A stretch of DNA of 64,000 nt, from positions 1-64,000 of the forward strand of contig RWJK01001349.1 of assembly GCA_004335835.1 (NCBI GenBank). Direction: 5' to 3'. Source of the DNA: Scenedesmus sp. ARA3 (lineage: Eukaryota > Chlorophyta > Chlorophyceae > Sphaeropleales > Scenedesmaceae). Below the pieces are notes generated by a model. That model was not told the DNA's origin and made no database searches. It worked only from the letters and a program-made list of their open reading frames with translations. Shown here in pieces: positions 22,729 through 34,029 of the stretch (the stretch's first letter is position 1; every line of letters begins with the position of its first letter). A program made the position numbers and the translations under genes.

Positions 22729-22871
22729 AGGGCTCAGGCACGCAGGAGTTCACCAAGCTGATGCAGCAGTACTTCACCAAGGTGGTGCGGCTGCGCGTGG
22801 AGGCCAGCCGCTCCATGAGCAGGGAGTTCTACGCAATTGGCCTGGGCCGCAAGGCAGCAAAGAAGAAGTGA
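18334..22871 (+). CDS. RrmJ/FtsJ-type rRNA (uridine-2'-O-)methyltransferase, 7 exons
   Basis: This SAM-dependent enzyme methylates a 2'-hydroxyl in large-subunit rRNA. The length (234 residues), close to bacterial RlmE, suggests an organelle or RlmE-like enzyme. Exons: 18334-18405, 18769-18841, 19345-19454, 19806-19907, 20265-20408, 22231-22293, 22731-22871; phases agree and the stop is TGA. Visible parts are DHFFKEAKKQGYVSRAAFKL, SAM motif I VLDLGCVPGAW, FDTVLSDM, LRPGGNLVMKVYE and SREFYAIGLGRK. The catalytic tetrad K-D-K-E of RrmJ corresponds to K35, D127, K185 and E220, all present. Exon 1 was found by frame agreement; a longer leader upstream cannot be excluded. The long intron between exons 5 and 6 holds an eleven-junction tandem array, an assembly gap and a dispersed repeat. 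Confidence 0.9.
19678..19750 (+). repeat. Echo of the start of FtsJ exon 4
   Basis: The acceptor and about 65 bases (EVSIPPKFCDDRVSVLQAD) precede the true exon at 19806 by about 125 bases. Confidence 0.9.
20088..20205 (+). repeat. Echo of the start of FtsJ exon 5
   Basis: The copy includes about 30 bases of upstream intron (ACACATGTTACAAACTGCTG), the acceptor and about 75 exonic bases (GFDTVLSDMLRFTSGVNDVEL). The duplication therefore spans the exon boundary and does not copy exon alone. Confidence 0.92.
20409..21740 (+). repeat. Tandem array of FtsJ exon 5 ends with donors
   Basis: After the true junction at 20408 the exon end (NVATGHYYDLYGEAFEQQ) and a GT donor recur with junctions at 20547, 20655, 20796, 20935, 21073, 21211, 21350, 21489, 21597 and 21736. 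Spacing is 138-141 bases except for two 108-base units, which share a distinct shorter spacer. The last two copies have worn donors (GTTGGT, GTCGGT). Each unit also contains an AG before GGACTGCCATGA, but splicing in from it reaches a stop within four codons. The copies are thus not frame-keeping cassette exons. Confidence 0.95.
22000..22168 (-). repeat. Dispersed repeat, copy 3, interrupted by an assembly gap
   Basis: On the minus strand both flanks of the gap match consecutive parts of the ASL-intron copy (3265-3350): the CATCATGTTACCC...GCGCCCCAATG part on one side and the CAACAGAAGG...CATCATGTTTGC part on the other. The gap therefore sits inside the element. Confidence 0.65.
22060..22109. 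other. Assembly gap (50 N)
   Basis: Fifty N characters, a placeholder length, inside FtsJ intron 5 and inside the dispersed repeat. Confidence 0.99.
22488..22680 (+). repeat. Two echoes of the start of FtsJ exon 7
   Basis: 22491-22556 and 22623-22676 copy GSGT.EFTKLM..YFTK, the second with a TAG in frame. Both end at GTGGTGCGT or GCGGTGCGT, where the true exon reads GTGGTGCGG. The block edge therefore coincides with a sequence one base away from the common donor GTGCGT. Confidence 0.9.
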
Positions 22872-24414
22872 TGTTGGCTGCGGCAGCCTAAGCCGTACTA
22901 GAGGTAGCATAGCGCGTGCTGGCAGTGACATCTGCTTGACTTGGAACAGTTGGTCTAGGAAGCATGCAGCGACAGAGTGGCCAGCCACTCATGAGCAGCA
23001 GGGAGTTCTACGCGATTGGCTTGGGCCGCAAGCCAGCGGAAAAAAAAGTAGCTTTCTTGCTTTGCCGATGGCGCCCCATGAGCCTTAGTTGCATGATGCT
23101 TGCCTTCATGCTGGGGATGCCAGCCGCCTCTGGGTGCTGATGGGTGCTATCTTTTGGCAGCGCAAGCAGAAGTGGGTTGTGGTGGTTGGGACAGCCGCAT
23201 GCCTTATGACTGTTGAATTAAAGCTGCCTGTAGTCATCACTGAGTTGCCACTCACTGATGTGCGGCAGCTCAAGGAGTAGTCACTTACCTGTTGGCTGGT
23301 TTTATGGTGCAGCGTGCTGTCACTGGCAGCCACAGTGACGCTGCGCGTGCCAAAGGCACGTAGAGGCCATGTGCATTTGGACAGGCCACTGTGTTTTGAC
23401 ACGGCATGCGGAGGCTATGTGCATTTGGAGGCCCCTGTCCTGAAAACGGCCCATGGCTTGTTTCTTGTCAAAGCGGTGTGCGGTGTGGTAAAGCGATCTT
23501 GTGCGTTTCTAGCTGCAAGGCGCCCTAGGTGAGGCGCCCTCTCCTGTTAGCTGCAGTCTGGCGGTGGCGCAGCGTGTGCTGCTTGCGGGCGCTCTGACTT
23601 GCGCGCTCTTGTGCACCGCTGTGTTCTGTTGCATTCTGGTTCTCCAACAGCGGTTCGCAGGAGAGAGTATTTGTGCAGTTCAGTTCATGAAGCTGTACTG
23701 TGTTCAAGTGCAGCTCAGGCCTACATGTAACTGCCTACCTGTTGCAAGCCTTGCAGGCGGCGTCCAGCACAACCCTGCTTTTCCAACTTCATCTGGCACT
23801 TGCAGCGATGCGGTGGCTTCTTGTTTTGAGGGGACAATCCAACCCGGTTGCTTCCCTCTTGTCAGCTAGTAGTTGCATCAAAACACAGCCTTTTCAAATG
23901 CGGCTGGCGCTTGCAGCAAGTATCGGGAGGGTGAACTAAACATAGCTAGTATGCAACGTGCTCAATCATACTGTGAAGGCAGTGGCAGCTGCAGTCAGCC
24001 CAGCAGGCGCCAGACTTGCAGGCACGCTACCAGCTACTAGCTGACATGTGGCTATGTCACTGCTGGCTGCAAATTACGTAATTGTATACAGTCATGCTTT
24101 CACACACTACAGCAAGCTGGCACATGCTGCTCAGCAGCTGGTGCAGCCGCTGCAGCTGCAAACACGCAATTAACTTGCGCCCCCTAGGGCCCTGGGACCT
24201 TTCAACCAACTAGCACTACTGCCATAGCTGCCAGCAGGCAAGCTGGAAGCGTACAATGGCAACGCCACCCAAAGCAAAATTCACGAGCTAGAGACATCCA
24301 ACACCTCGAAGCTGCACAGATCCTACAGCTGCTGCGGACAGCTGACGTCACACCCTTTGCCAGCTGCGCTCTTCATCCATCAAGTTGAATGTAGACAGGA
24401 AGTATGCAGCAGCC
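22872..24414. other. FtsJ 3' flank and convergent intergenic region
   Basis: 22991-23050 repeats the C-terminal codons MSRE/SREFYAIGLGRKPA in decayed form. The rest has no supported gene; a 63-codon frame at 23089-23280 has no recognised features. The region ends at the stop of the opposing MYND gene. Confidence 0.6.
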
Positions 24415-27400
24415 TCAGTCCTGCGCCTGTGCCTGCGCCTGCTGCTTCCTGATCAACTTGCAGGCCTCCTTGTGCTGCTCCCAGTGAGCCTCCAGGCACG
24501 CCTGCGGGACAGCATACAAAATCGGCAGCAGCACGGCAGGCAGAGACATGTTGCGGCGTTGGTGTGCCCTGTCCCGGCAATGCCAAGTTGCATGTGCCTC
24601 CATGCACCTGCGATGCGCGTGCGCTGGCCGTCCTGCTGTTCCTTGTGGAGGCTCTTTGCCAACATTGGGGGTGTCTACAAACACACCGCGCCAATGACCC
24701 ACATGTTGCTATCCTCTCTCAAAAAGATTATGAGCTCTCAAAGAAGGCCAGTCCACAGCCGCATGTGCAGGGCTGCACAAGGGGCATGCCGCCACGTTAT
24801 CACCAGCACCCACCTTGCTGCAGTAGCAGGCACACTTGCACTTCGAGCACTGCCTGCCGCCCACCCGCCGCAGCTCACCGCCGCGCGCCTTGCTGCCCGC
24901 TGTGCCCAGGTTGCTGCAGCCGGGGTTGTTGCAGCACCAGCGCAGCGCTGGCTGCTTCCAACCACTCCTGCAGCTTCTGGCTAGCCAGCAGCTGCTGCAG
25001 GGCCTGGCACACCTCAATCATCATCTCCTGCAGCTGCTGCCGCTGCTGCTGTATGTCACCCTGCAGCTGCTGCAGCAGCTGCAGCGTAGCTGCCGGATCT
25101 ACACTGACGCTGCCATGAACAGCCTGATTGAAGCGCCACGTCACCCTCACAGCACCACAAACCTCTGGGAGCTGCCACTCAGCCTGAGTGGTGGCACCAC
25201 TGCTGCTGGCTGCTGCTGCTGCCTGCTGCTGCGGCTGTGTCACTGGTGCAGCACTGCCCTGCATGCTGCTACAGCTGCTGATCCTGCAGCTCTCAGGATT
25301 CAGCACAGCCCACACTGATGGCAACAGCCCCTGCTGCAGCTGCTCCCGGCACTTCTGCAGCAGCCGCAGCGGCACGATTGTTGGCTGCTCCTGCTGCTGC
25401 TGCCTGCCGCTGCCACTAGCGCCTTGGCTGGCGCCTGGCAGAGCGCACCACTGGTCAAATGCACAGGACAAGATCTGCAACCCATCACAAGCCTGCCCCA
25501 AGGACTTGGTTGCAAGCTCTACCAGCCGCTTGAGTTGCTGCCAGGTTGCAGGCGCCGCCGCGCCGCCCACCTGATCTGGTGCTGGGGCAGCAGACGGCAT
25601 GCTGCTGCTGCTGCTGCTGCTGGCCTGCAATTCTGCAGCAGTCTGCTGCATCCAAACCGTGCTCAGCTGCACGCAGCGCAGCACCAGCACAGCCCAAGGC
25701 AGCAGCAGCACATCGCATGCATTGGCACCACCATGGGTTGTGCCCTGCTGCACCTGCACACCGCCATCCGGGCAAACAGCTGTGCTGCCGGTGTGGCTTT
25801 GAAGGATGGCAGCAGCAGCCTGTTGGATCTGCTCTAGTACTGCTGCTGGCGACTGCTGCCCTGCTGCTGCAGGCGCATAGAGGCTGCAGCAACGCGTCTG
25901 CTCGCGCAGCAGTTTCACAACGCTGATGCACATGCTGAACAGCGCCTGCAGCCCTGCGGCATCTGCTGCTGCTGCTGATGTGTCCTCTGCCGTCGCCACT
26001 GCTGCTGCTGCCTCTGCTTCTGCTTGCGCTGCTGCTGCCGCCGCTCCCGCTGCTGCTGCTGCCGTATCCTCTGCTGCCGCTGCTGCAAGCTCCTGCCCAG
26101 GCTCCTCAGCTGGCATTGCAGCACGCAGCAGCGGCCCCAGATCCTCCACAACCCCGTCTGCTGAAACCCACAGCATGCTGGTTACAGCACCCCAAACTGC
26201 TGTCTGCTGTTTGCTGCCTGCTTGTATCAGTGACAATGATCCACTTGCTTGCTGCAGCAGCTGCACCTGCATCATGTGCTCCAGCAGCACTGCTGTTGGC
26301 CGGGCCACTTCGTGCCAGGCGGCTTGCATTGCTGCTGTGCTGCTGTCGCCATTACCAATGATGGTGAGGGTGTTCATCATGGTCTGCAGCAGCCTGTCTG
26401 CAGCAAATTTATGCCTGCTGCTGCGGCGCTGCTGCTGCTGCTGCAGGTGCTCTTCGACCGTCATCATCACTTTGCGCACCTGCAGGTACATTACATTACA
26501 GTACATTACATATTGTGAAGAGGGTGTGTGAAGGACGGCGCTGCTAGCAGCACGGCATTTGCAGCGCAGTCACTGCCAGGGCAGGCTCAGCTCAATATGG
26601 CTGTTGAGTGTAAATTACCCTGCAGAGGTGCAGGTGCAAAGAATGTAGAGTCTGCTTGCCACACCTCGGCTAAAGACGGCAAACAATATGGAGAGCAACA
26701 CACACCATTGCGCATGTCTGCTCGTTCTGTGTGCTGCTGGTGGGTCTGGCCCACTCTACAGATTCACGCAGCAACCAATAGGAACCTCAATGAGATCATT
26801 CAACCGCACGGCCTGCCAACGAAACTGAAAACAAATCAGCGCTGGGTACATTGCTTGGCCGTATCATCAAATCACTTGGCAGCTGCAGGCTCACCTGCCG
26901 CACCAGCTTGACCATGTTTGAGCTTTGCGTTTCAACCAGATTCAGCGTGCTGCCACCTTCAACATCTTGCCCTGCAGGAGTTGCTGCTGCAGCTGAGCTG
27001 CTGCTGCTGCTGCTGCTGCTCTGTTGCTGCAAGAAAGGCGACTCAAGAAGCAGTACCGCAAACCCAGCGCAATGCATTGCCGCGGCGCCAACAGCTGCTG
27101 CAACATCAGGCGCCGCCTCAAACACGTTGCAGGCTGCTTCCAGCAGCATCAGGGACGCATGCTGGGACAGGTTTGACAGCCACGGTAGCTGCTGAGGATC
27201 CAGGCCAGTCACACTGCCAGCGGCTGTGCCTGCCTCTACCCGCTGCTGCTGCTGCTGCAGCTGCTGCCACTCCTCCCCTTCAGCCTCGAGTTGATCGTGC
27301 AGCTGATTGGTAGCACGCACAATGCTGTGATGGAAGCTTTCTGCCAAGTCTATGATGAGGTCGCCTGCATAGTCAGCGCTGCTGCTAAGGCTAGCCTGAG

Positions 27401-28161
27401 CTGCTGCTGCAGCAGAAGGGTGCTGCTGCTGCCTTCAGATCTGACAGCCCCAGCTCCTGCAGCATTGCCAGAAGGTACCTGTGCTTTGAAAAATCCAGGT
27501 TACGCTGCTGCTGCCGCCGCTGTCTGCTGCTGCTGCTGCTGCTGCTGCTCGCTAGCTGCTCAAGGTGGTAGGTCATCTTGAGGAACACTGCCAGCAGCAG
27601 CAGCTGCAGCTGCGGCAGCAGTGCGCTGTGGACCAGCTGCTCCTCTGCTGCTGCAGCAGGCGGGCTCAGCGCCTGCTCGTGATCTGCTGCCTGTGCAACA
27701 GCCAATGCGGCTTACAACAAGGGCGCCACAGGCTGCTGAACAAGCTGCGGTTCCCTCCTACAGCAGCCGCAGCAACAGCTGTAGCAGCGGCAGTGTCAGC
27801 TGCACTGCTGGCAGTACAGTTGTGCTGAGCTGTGCTGAAGCCATTATGGGCCCTGGCCAGCAGTTGCACACTGCCTGGAACAGCTGTAGCAGCCTGAATG
27901 CCAGGCTCAGCAGTGGCGAGGGTATCTGCTGGTTGTAAAGGGCTGGCAGGCCGCTGCCGTCTGCCAGTGCTGCTGCTACTGCTGTTTCTGCAGCTCCAAT
28001 CTGCAGTGCTGTCTGCTGCAGGGCTGCTGCTAGGGGTGGCAGCAGTCCAGCTGAGATGCATGACATTGCCAGCTGCAGCTGCTCTGCTGGTATGTCTGTG
28101 TATTGGATGAGCGCGGTAGCTGCTGCCAGCATGACCTCTGTGCAGGATGCTAGCGCGTCAA

Positions 28162-28202
<41 letters not shown>

Positions 28203-28675
28203 TGCTGCTGCTGCTTGGTGGTCATGGTGAGCAGTGCTGCCACCTGCAGGAAAGAGGGCGCAGCGCAGGACCAGCACAAAGTTTGCGAGCCTCACAGTGG
28301 AAAGATTGGTCTAAATGTTAGTGTCTTCAAAGCCCGTGCTGTGCTGTATTGCGATATGCAGGCATGTGTTGACGAGGCATGGTCAATGGTAGCACCATAG
28401 AAGCGCCCAATGCAGGATGCACTCACCACTTTGAACAGCAGCTGTGGCACCTCCTCACTGAGAGCGGCAGCTACCATTCCAGAGGTACGGCTTAAAAGCT
28501 CCATCAAACCAGCAGCCTGTGCTTCCAAAGGCCTAAGCAACTTGTCTTCGAGGCCAGGTTGTATGGGAGCTGCGTCTTCAGCAGCAGCAGCTGCTGCTGC
28601 TGCTGCCAGAGGTGCCAGGTTCCTGGCCACTGATCGCCAAACGGCTGCGACTGCATCTGTAGGGTCTAGGTTCAT
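24415..28675 (-). CDS. Large MYND zinc-finger protein, about 6 exons, with an apparent frameshift
   Basis: Minus-strand exons, 5' to 3': 28675-28427, 28243 to about 27806 (donor at 27806 or 27818), 27690-27479, 27384-26895, 26479-24814, 24501-24415. The start is MNLDPTDAVAAVWRSVARNL and most of the roughly 1,045 residues are Leu/Ala/Gln-rich helices. The C-terminus is a MYND finger: WCCNNPGC, CSKCKCACYCSK, then after the last intron AC..HW..HK..C and a Gln/Ala tail ending in TGA. MYND fingers bind proteins, and chlorophytes have many such proteins with long helical N-termini. In exon 5 the helical frame (..EWLEAASAAL) and the finger frame (..LRWCCNNPGC) differ by one base, with the switch near 24931-24955. 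A sequencing error or a recent indel is the simplest reason. Internal exon borders are less certain than the ends. Confidence 0.75.
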
Positions 28676-30125
28676 GCTTATTGCTTGACCGTGTGTTTGC
28701 TACGGTCCCGCTGGTTCGCTGCGAGCCTGTTGCTCGAAGCTACTACCTGGGTACTTCACAGCACGACACAGCACGGAGCACGGTGACCAGCAATGGGCAG
28801 TCTTCGGGCAGCACACAGAAGAAGACTATGATAAACAAAACAACTGTATATTCGTAATAATCAGCCATAATGTTGCGCTTATAGCAGAACATTGTTCTTC
28901 GCCCTCGCACAACCCCGGGTTTGAAAGCAGCAGCAGTGCTGTGTTGCAGCAACAACCACCGTCAAACGATCATTATTATGTAGCTGGTTTTGTACTGTGA
29001 GTCATGCTGGACTTGGTTGTCCCTTGCTGCTTAGCAGGCCTGGCACGTCTGGGCTGCTTCTGACAGCCAGTGGCAGGCAGACCTCGACAGGTTCTGTTGT
29101 GTCTGGCTGTTTGGACATTTGCACAGCACACTTAGCGCGATATGGTTGCAGCAGCGCACAGCACAGGTCAGCACGTGTGGCAAGGGTTTTCCAGTGCTGA
29201 TGTGTAAAGAAGAACAGCTTCAGCCATGCTGTCCTGCTTCCATGTAGGTGTTACTCTCAGCCTGCTCTGTGCAGACGGACACAGCTTGTGCATCAATTGA
29301 CAGGGCCCGGACTCGACTGCAGCAAGCTCACCACGCACGTGCCTGCCCAGGATATCCCTTACAGCATCCCATGTAAAATGACGAATTCTAGACACAGCCA
29401 GGATGCCGAAGCACGCTGGTCATGCACAGCTGCGCACCTTCAAGCAATGCTGAGCCAGAAGACCCCCGCCAAAGCATCCCATGTGCTGCAGGTCCGACAC
29501 AACAATCTGCAAGCAGTTACTGCTGTCAGTTCCGCTTGCATCCGTCCAAAAAAACACGGCATCAACGCCTATGCAAAGCACTGCCTCAAACCAAACAAAC
29601 AAAGCACAGCACTGCAGTAACTAAATTGGCCTGTCTCGGCGAACTACAGGTCCTCAAAACGCAACCAGCTTCTGACATCCTGTCCTGCAAGCAACCAGCA
29701 TGATGCACTTGTTGTGTTGCATCCCCCACAAAGTGCTGCATGCCGCCCTTCGATTCGCCTGCTGTCGGGATCAACATGTGCAGCCACAAGGACCAATGCC
29801 TTGACTGCCTCGCACCCCGCACCAACAAGCCCTGCATGCACACTGCCCGACTAACTGATGCATCGTGCACTGCAACAAGCAACTCAAAATCCAGCTGTAC
29901 CTGCTCAGCAATGGCACAAGTGTACAGCCAACTCACTCACTCACGCAGCCCCCTCACGGCTGCTATGCTCCTTCCAAAAACCCAGCATGTGCTGTCAGAG
30001 CCCTGCCCGCAGCAGCATATCTTTGATTCAGCACCAACCAGCACACTGCAATCTGCCCAATTGTCGACTTCTCAGTAACATGACAGTTGACTCCATCTGA
30101 CTGTGTATGCAAATGGCCCTGCTGC
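28676..30125. other. Intergenic: MYND upstream region and Tic62-like 3' flank
   Basis: 28780-28980 is relatively A/T-rich and lies just upstream of the MYND start. Open frames in 29168-30100 on both strands overlap and show no domain. No gene is supported. Confidence 0.5.
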
Positions 30126-31132
30126 TTACTTCTGGCCCTGGCCCCAGCCGCCAAACAGCTTGCCAACACTGGCAAAGATATTTTCTTGTTCCACAACCTG
30201 CACATCACCCTCAGCAGCAGCAGCAGCAGCAGGCTCCTCAGTAGCAGCAGGCGGGCTGTCGCCACTGCCGCCGCTGCTGCCGCCTGCCTGCTTCGCCTTC
30301 CAGTTTGCAATCCACTGCCGGGCCTCCGCAACGTTGGCAGGCACATCGCCGTTGCTGCTGCTGCTGCTGCTGCTGCTGGGCTTCACTGCTGGCGGTGCGG
30401 GTGCTGCTGCTGTTGCTGCTGCCGGTGCTGCTGCTGCTGCTGCTGCTGGCTTGCTGCTGCTGCTGCCGCCTGCCTGCTGTGTCTTCTTCCAGTTTGCAAT
30501 CCATGCGCGGGCCTCAGCCACATTAGAAGGGACCTGTTTTAGCAGCAGCAGATCAGCGCAGCAGGTGCGACGTGTTGTTAAGAGATATGACGGGTATGTA
30601 CATGTCTCTGCAACAACATGCATCATCTGTAATATCTGAGCGCACAAGCATATAAAGACGTGCACGACAACCAATGGCACCTGCAGCTGCCTGGCAATAT
30701 TACAGTTGCAGTCCCCAGCAGCATCGCCCATTGCAATGCCACACGCACTGGCCATGCTAGTCCACCCACCTCGCCAGCTGGCGTTGCTGCTGCCTTGGCG
30801 GGCTCTGCTGCCTTAGCAGGTGCAGCAGCTGCTGCTGCTGCCTTTGCCTCTGCTGCGTTTGCCTCTGCAGCTGCCTTGTCCTCTGCTGCCTTCTTTGCCT
30901 CTGCAGCTGCCTTCTTGTCTGCTGCCTTCTTTGCTTCTGCTGCCTTGGCCTCCTGCTCCTTCTGCTGCTGTGCTGCTGCTGCTGCTGCAGCCTCCTCCTT
31001 AGCCTTAGCCTCCTTGGCCTGCTGCTCTGCTGCTGCCTTGGCTGCTGCCTCAGCCTTGGCATTTTCGGCAGCCACCTTGTCAGCTGCAGCCTTGGCAGCA
31101 GCCTCCGCCTGAGCCTGCACGGCGACAAGGTA

Positions 31133-31172
<40 letters not shown>

Positions 31173-33997
31173 AGTGAGCGCGTGAAAGAGCAGTGAAGAC
31201 AGCCTGTGGGGCATGCACTGATGACATACTTTCGGCGAGGCACTGGGCAGCAGGCAAGGGCGGTGAGCAGCTGAGAGCGAAAACAGTGGCCCAACCAGCA
31301 GCAGCAGCAGCAGCAGCAGCAGCTCACCTTGGCCTTTGCACGCTGCTCCTCCTCTGCCTTGGCCTTAGCCTCAGCAGCCTTGCGTGCTGCCTCCTCCTTC
31401 TCTGCCTTAATGGCAGCAAGAGCAGCAGCCTCCGCAGCAGCAGCCTCGGCAGCAGCAGCAGCAGCGCGCTCCTTGGCGGCCTTCTCCTCCTCTGCTGCTG
31501 CGGCAGCGTCCCTCTGCTTCTTGGCGGCTGCCTCGGCAGCAGCAGACTGCAACAGCAGCAGCAGCAGCAGCAGCAACAGGACGTTCCTCCTTTGATGCAC
31601 AGGTACTGCAGGGTGTATTGTCTCGACACACCATTTCACAAGTTACAACTGAAATACAACAGGCACAACACCAGCAGCCAAGATCTGCATATTGACGTTA
31701 TTCCCGGCAAACGTAACGTAACAAAGTAACAAGTGCCGCCGCACCTGCTCCGCCTGCAGCTTGGCCTTTGCCTCCTCCACAGCAGCCCGCCTCTTCGCCT
31801 CGGCAGCAGCAGCAGCCTGAGCATCAGCGGCAGGCGGCGCGGGCACTGCACGCGTCGCTGCTGCTGCTGCTGCTGCGGGAGCGGGCTTGGCAGCAGCAGG
31901 GGCCTCTCCAGCCTCTGGCCTGTCAGGCACTTGGATCTTGGTGCCCTCACCAACCTGTGACGCAATGGCAGAAAGGAAGAAGTGATTGAAGGAGCACAGT
32001 CAGGTGTTGTGGTTGTGTGATGGCCACTGCTGATCTTGGTGTCCTCACCAACCTGGGGCGGCAAATGGCAGAGGAAACAAGGGGCTGGAAAACCATATCG
32101 AGGAAGAAGCAGAGAAATGCCTTGCGGTCATGTGGTGGCGATTTGTGGAAGGGAAGGACAGCAGTGGCAGGCAACTGGATTGTGTGTATGAATGATGGCG
32201 CTTAGTACATGCAATGCTTCGATATGTCCTCCCCCGGAACTTTGAGCCATCTGGCCGGCAGCTGAGCTCGATACGGGACAGCACGCACCACAGACAAACC
32301 GCATGCACGACCACGGCCCCTGCACTCTAGCGCATTCTCCACACACGCATGCAAGCTCGCTGCTTGCTGCCTGCTGGCGAGACCCACCTGCAGGGTAGCG
32401 CCGCCGCCAAACAGACCCGCGAAGGGCGACGCAGCACGCTTAGGCGCTTCCTCCTCCTTCTTTGCTGCTGCTGCTGCTGGCACAGCCTTTGGCGCCTCTG
32501 CGGGCTTGGGCTGCTCCTTGGCTGCTGCTGGCGCTGCTGCCTTGGGCCCGCCAAACAGGCCTGCAAAGGGAGAGGCGGGGCGGGCCTGCTCCACCTCCTC
32601 CTCCTCCTCCACCTCTTCTTCTTCCTCAACCACCTGTGATGGCGTAAGTGCAAGCAAGCGAAGCGGCAAAGGTTATGGCATGTTGTTGGACTGGGAAGAG
32701 CTGAGCAGGCAGTGGTGGCACAACAACAGCGAAGCTAAGATGGCCATGCACAGCTGAAGCTGATTCCGTCAAGCAGCATGACAGTGGTTGTGGAGTGCTC
32801 ACTCCACTTGGCCAAGTCAAGCTGGACATGGCTGCTTGCATTGGTCTTCAAGCGGTGTGAGTGCAGCTGCAAGCTCACCTGCTCCTGCTTGCGGCCGCCA
32901 AAGAATGCCGCGAAGGGCGATGCGGGGCGGGCTGCCTCCACCACAACCTCCTCTGCAGCAGCAGCAGCAGCAATGGTGGCAGCGACAGCAGTGGCGGCAG
33001 TAGCAGCAGCAGCAATGGTGGCAGCCAAAGCAGTGGCGGCAGTAGCATGGTGAGAACCAGCCCGTTCTGTGCCAGCAGCATAACCCTGCACGGCTCTCTC
33101 AACAGAGTGATGCATACACCCATCATCTCTGCACAGCCCAAGCATCATATGAAACAGGTCGTAAGATCCTCTGGAAACACGTTGCTCAATACCCTGCAGA
33201 CATCCGATACCCAATGCACAGCAGCAGCAGCAGCAGCAGCAGCTCACCCTCCTCCTCTTCCTCCTCCTCCACCTGTACTGGTGCTGCCTTGGCCCCACCA
33301 AACAGGCCTGCAAAGGGAGAGGCGGGGCGTGCTGCCACCACAACCTCCTCCTCTTCCTCCTCCTGCTGCTGCTGAGCTGGCTTGGCGCCAAACAGAGCGA
33401 AGGGAGTGGCAGCCTGCAGCAAGCGCAAGCATGTCATGCAATGCAAACACAGCAACACTCAGGCATGTGTGAGAAATGGCTGCGATTGTGGCGCAATCAT
33501 AATGATGCATCTGCAGCTGCAACTGCCACAAGCACGCCAAGCTCGCTGCTGCAGGTTCAGATGGCTCGACACTGCTCCAGCCCTCCACACGAGGTAGGCA
33601 GAGCGCGAAAACGCATTAGCTGCCATTCTCAAACTGCACAGCCCTGCCCACCATCACACGACATGGCCAAGCAGAACAGAAGGCTGTTGCAACTGGTGTG
33701 TCAAACCCACCCGTGCGGGTGCTGGCGCCTCCTTTGGCGGGTTGAGTGCCGCCTGTGCCACTGCCTGCAGCTCCTTAGGTGACAGCAGCTTCCCTGCAGC
33801 GCCAGCCTTCTTGGCAGCCTCCAGCACGGCACGCGCGGCAGCCTCCTGGCGCGCCTGCGGCAGGCATTACACACATAAATACGTTTGATACATTGTGGAT
33901 AGCAAGATTTGATTGCGAGCGCCGCCTAATGCTACTACTGCTACAGGTGGGCTAGGCAATGGCATGCTGCCGCCATTGCTGCTGTCACTGGTGGTAC

Positions 33998-34029
<32 letters not shown>

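Noticed and set aside
23089..23280. 63-codon frame after FtsJ
   Set aside because: Lies in the 3' flank and has no recognised feature.
26482..26515. ACATTACATTACAGTACATT run as a regulatory motif
   Set aside because: Short simple repeat just upstream of an acceptor in the MYND gene intron; nothing supports a function.
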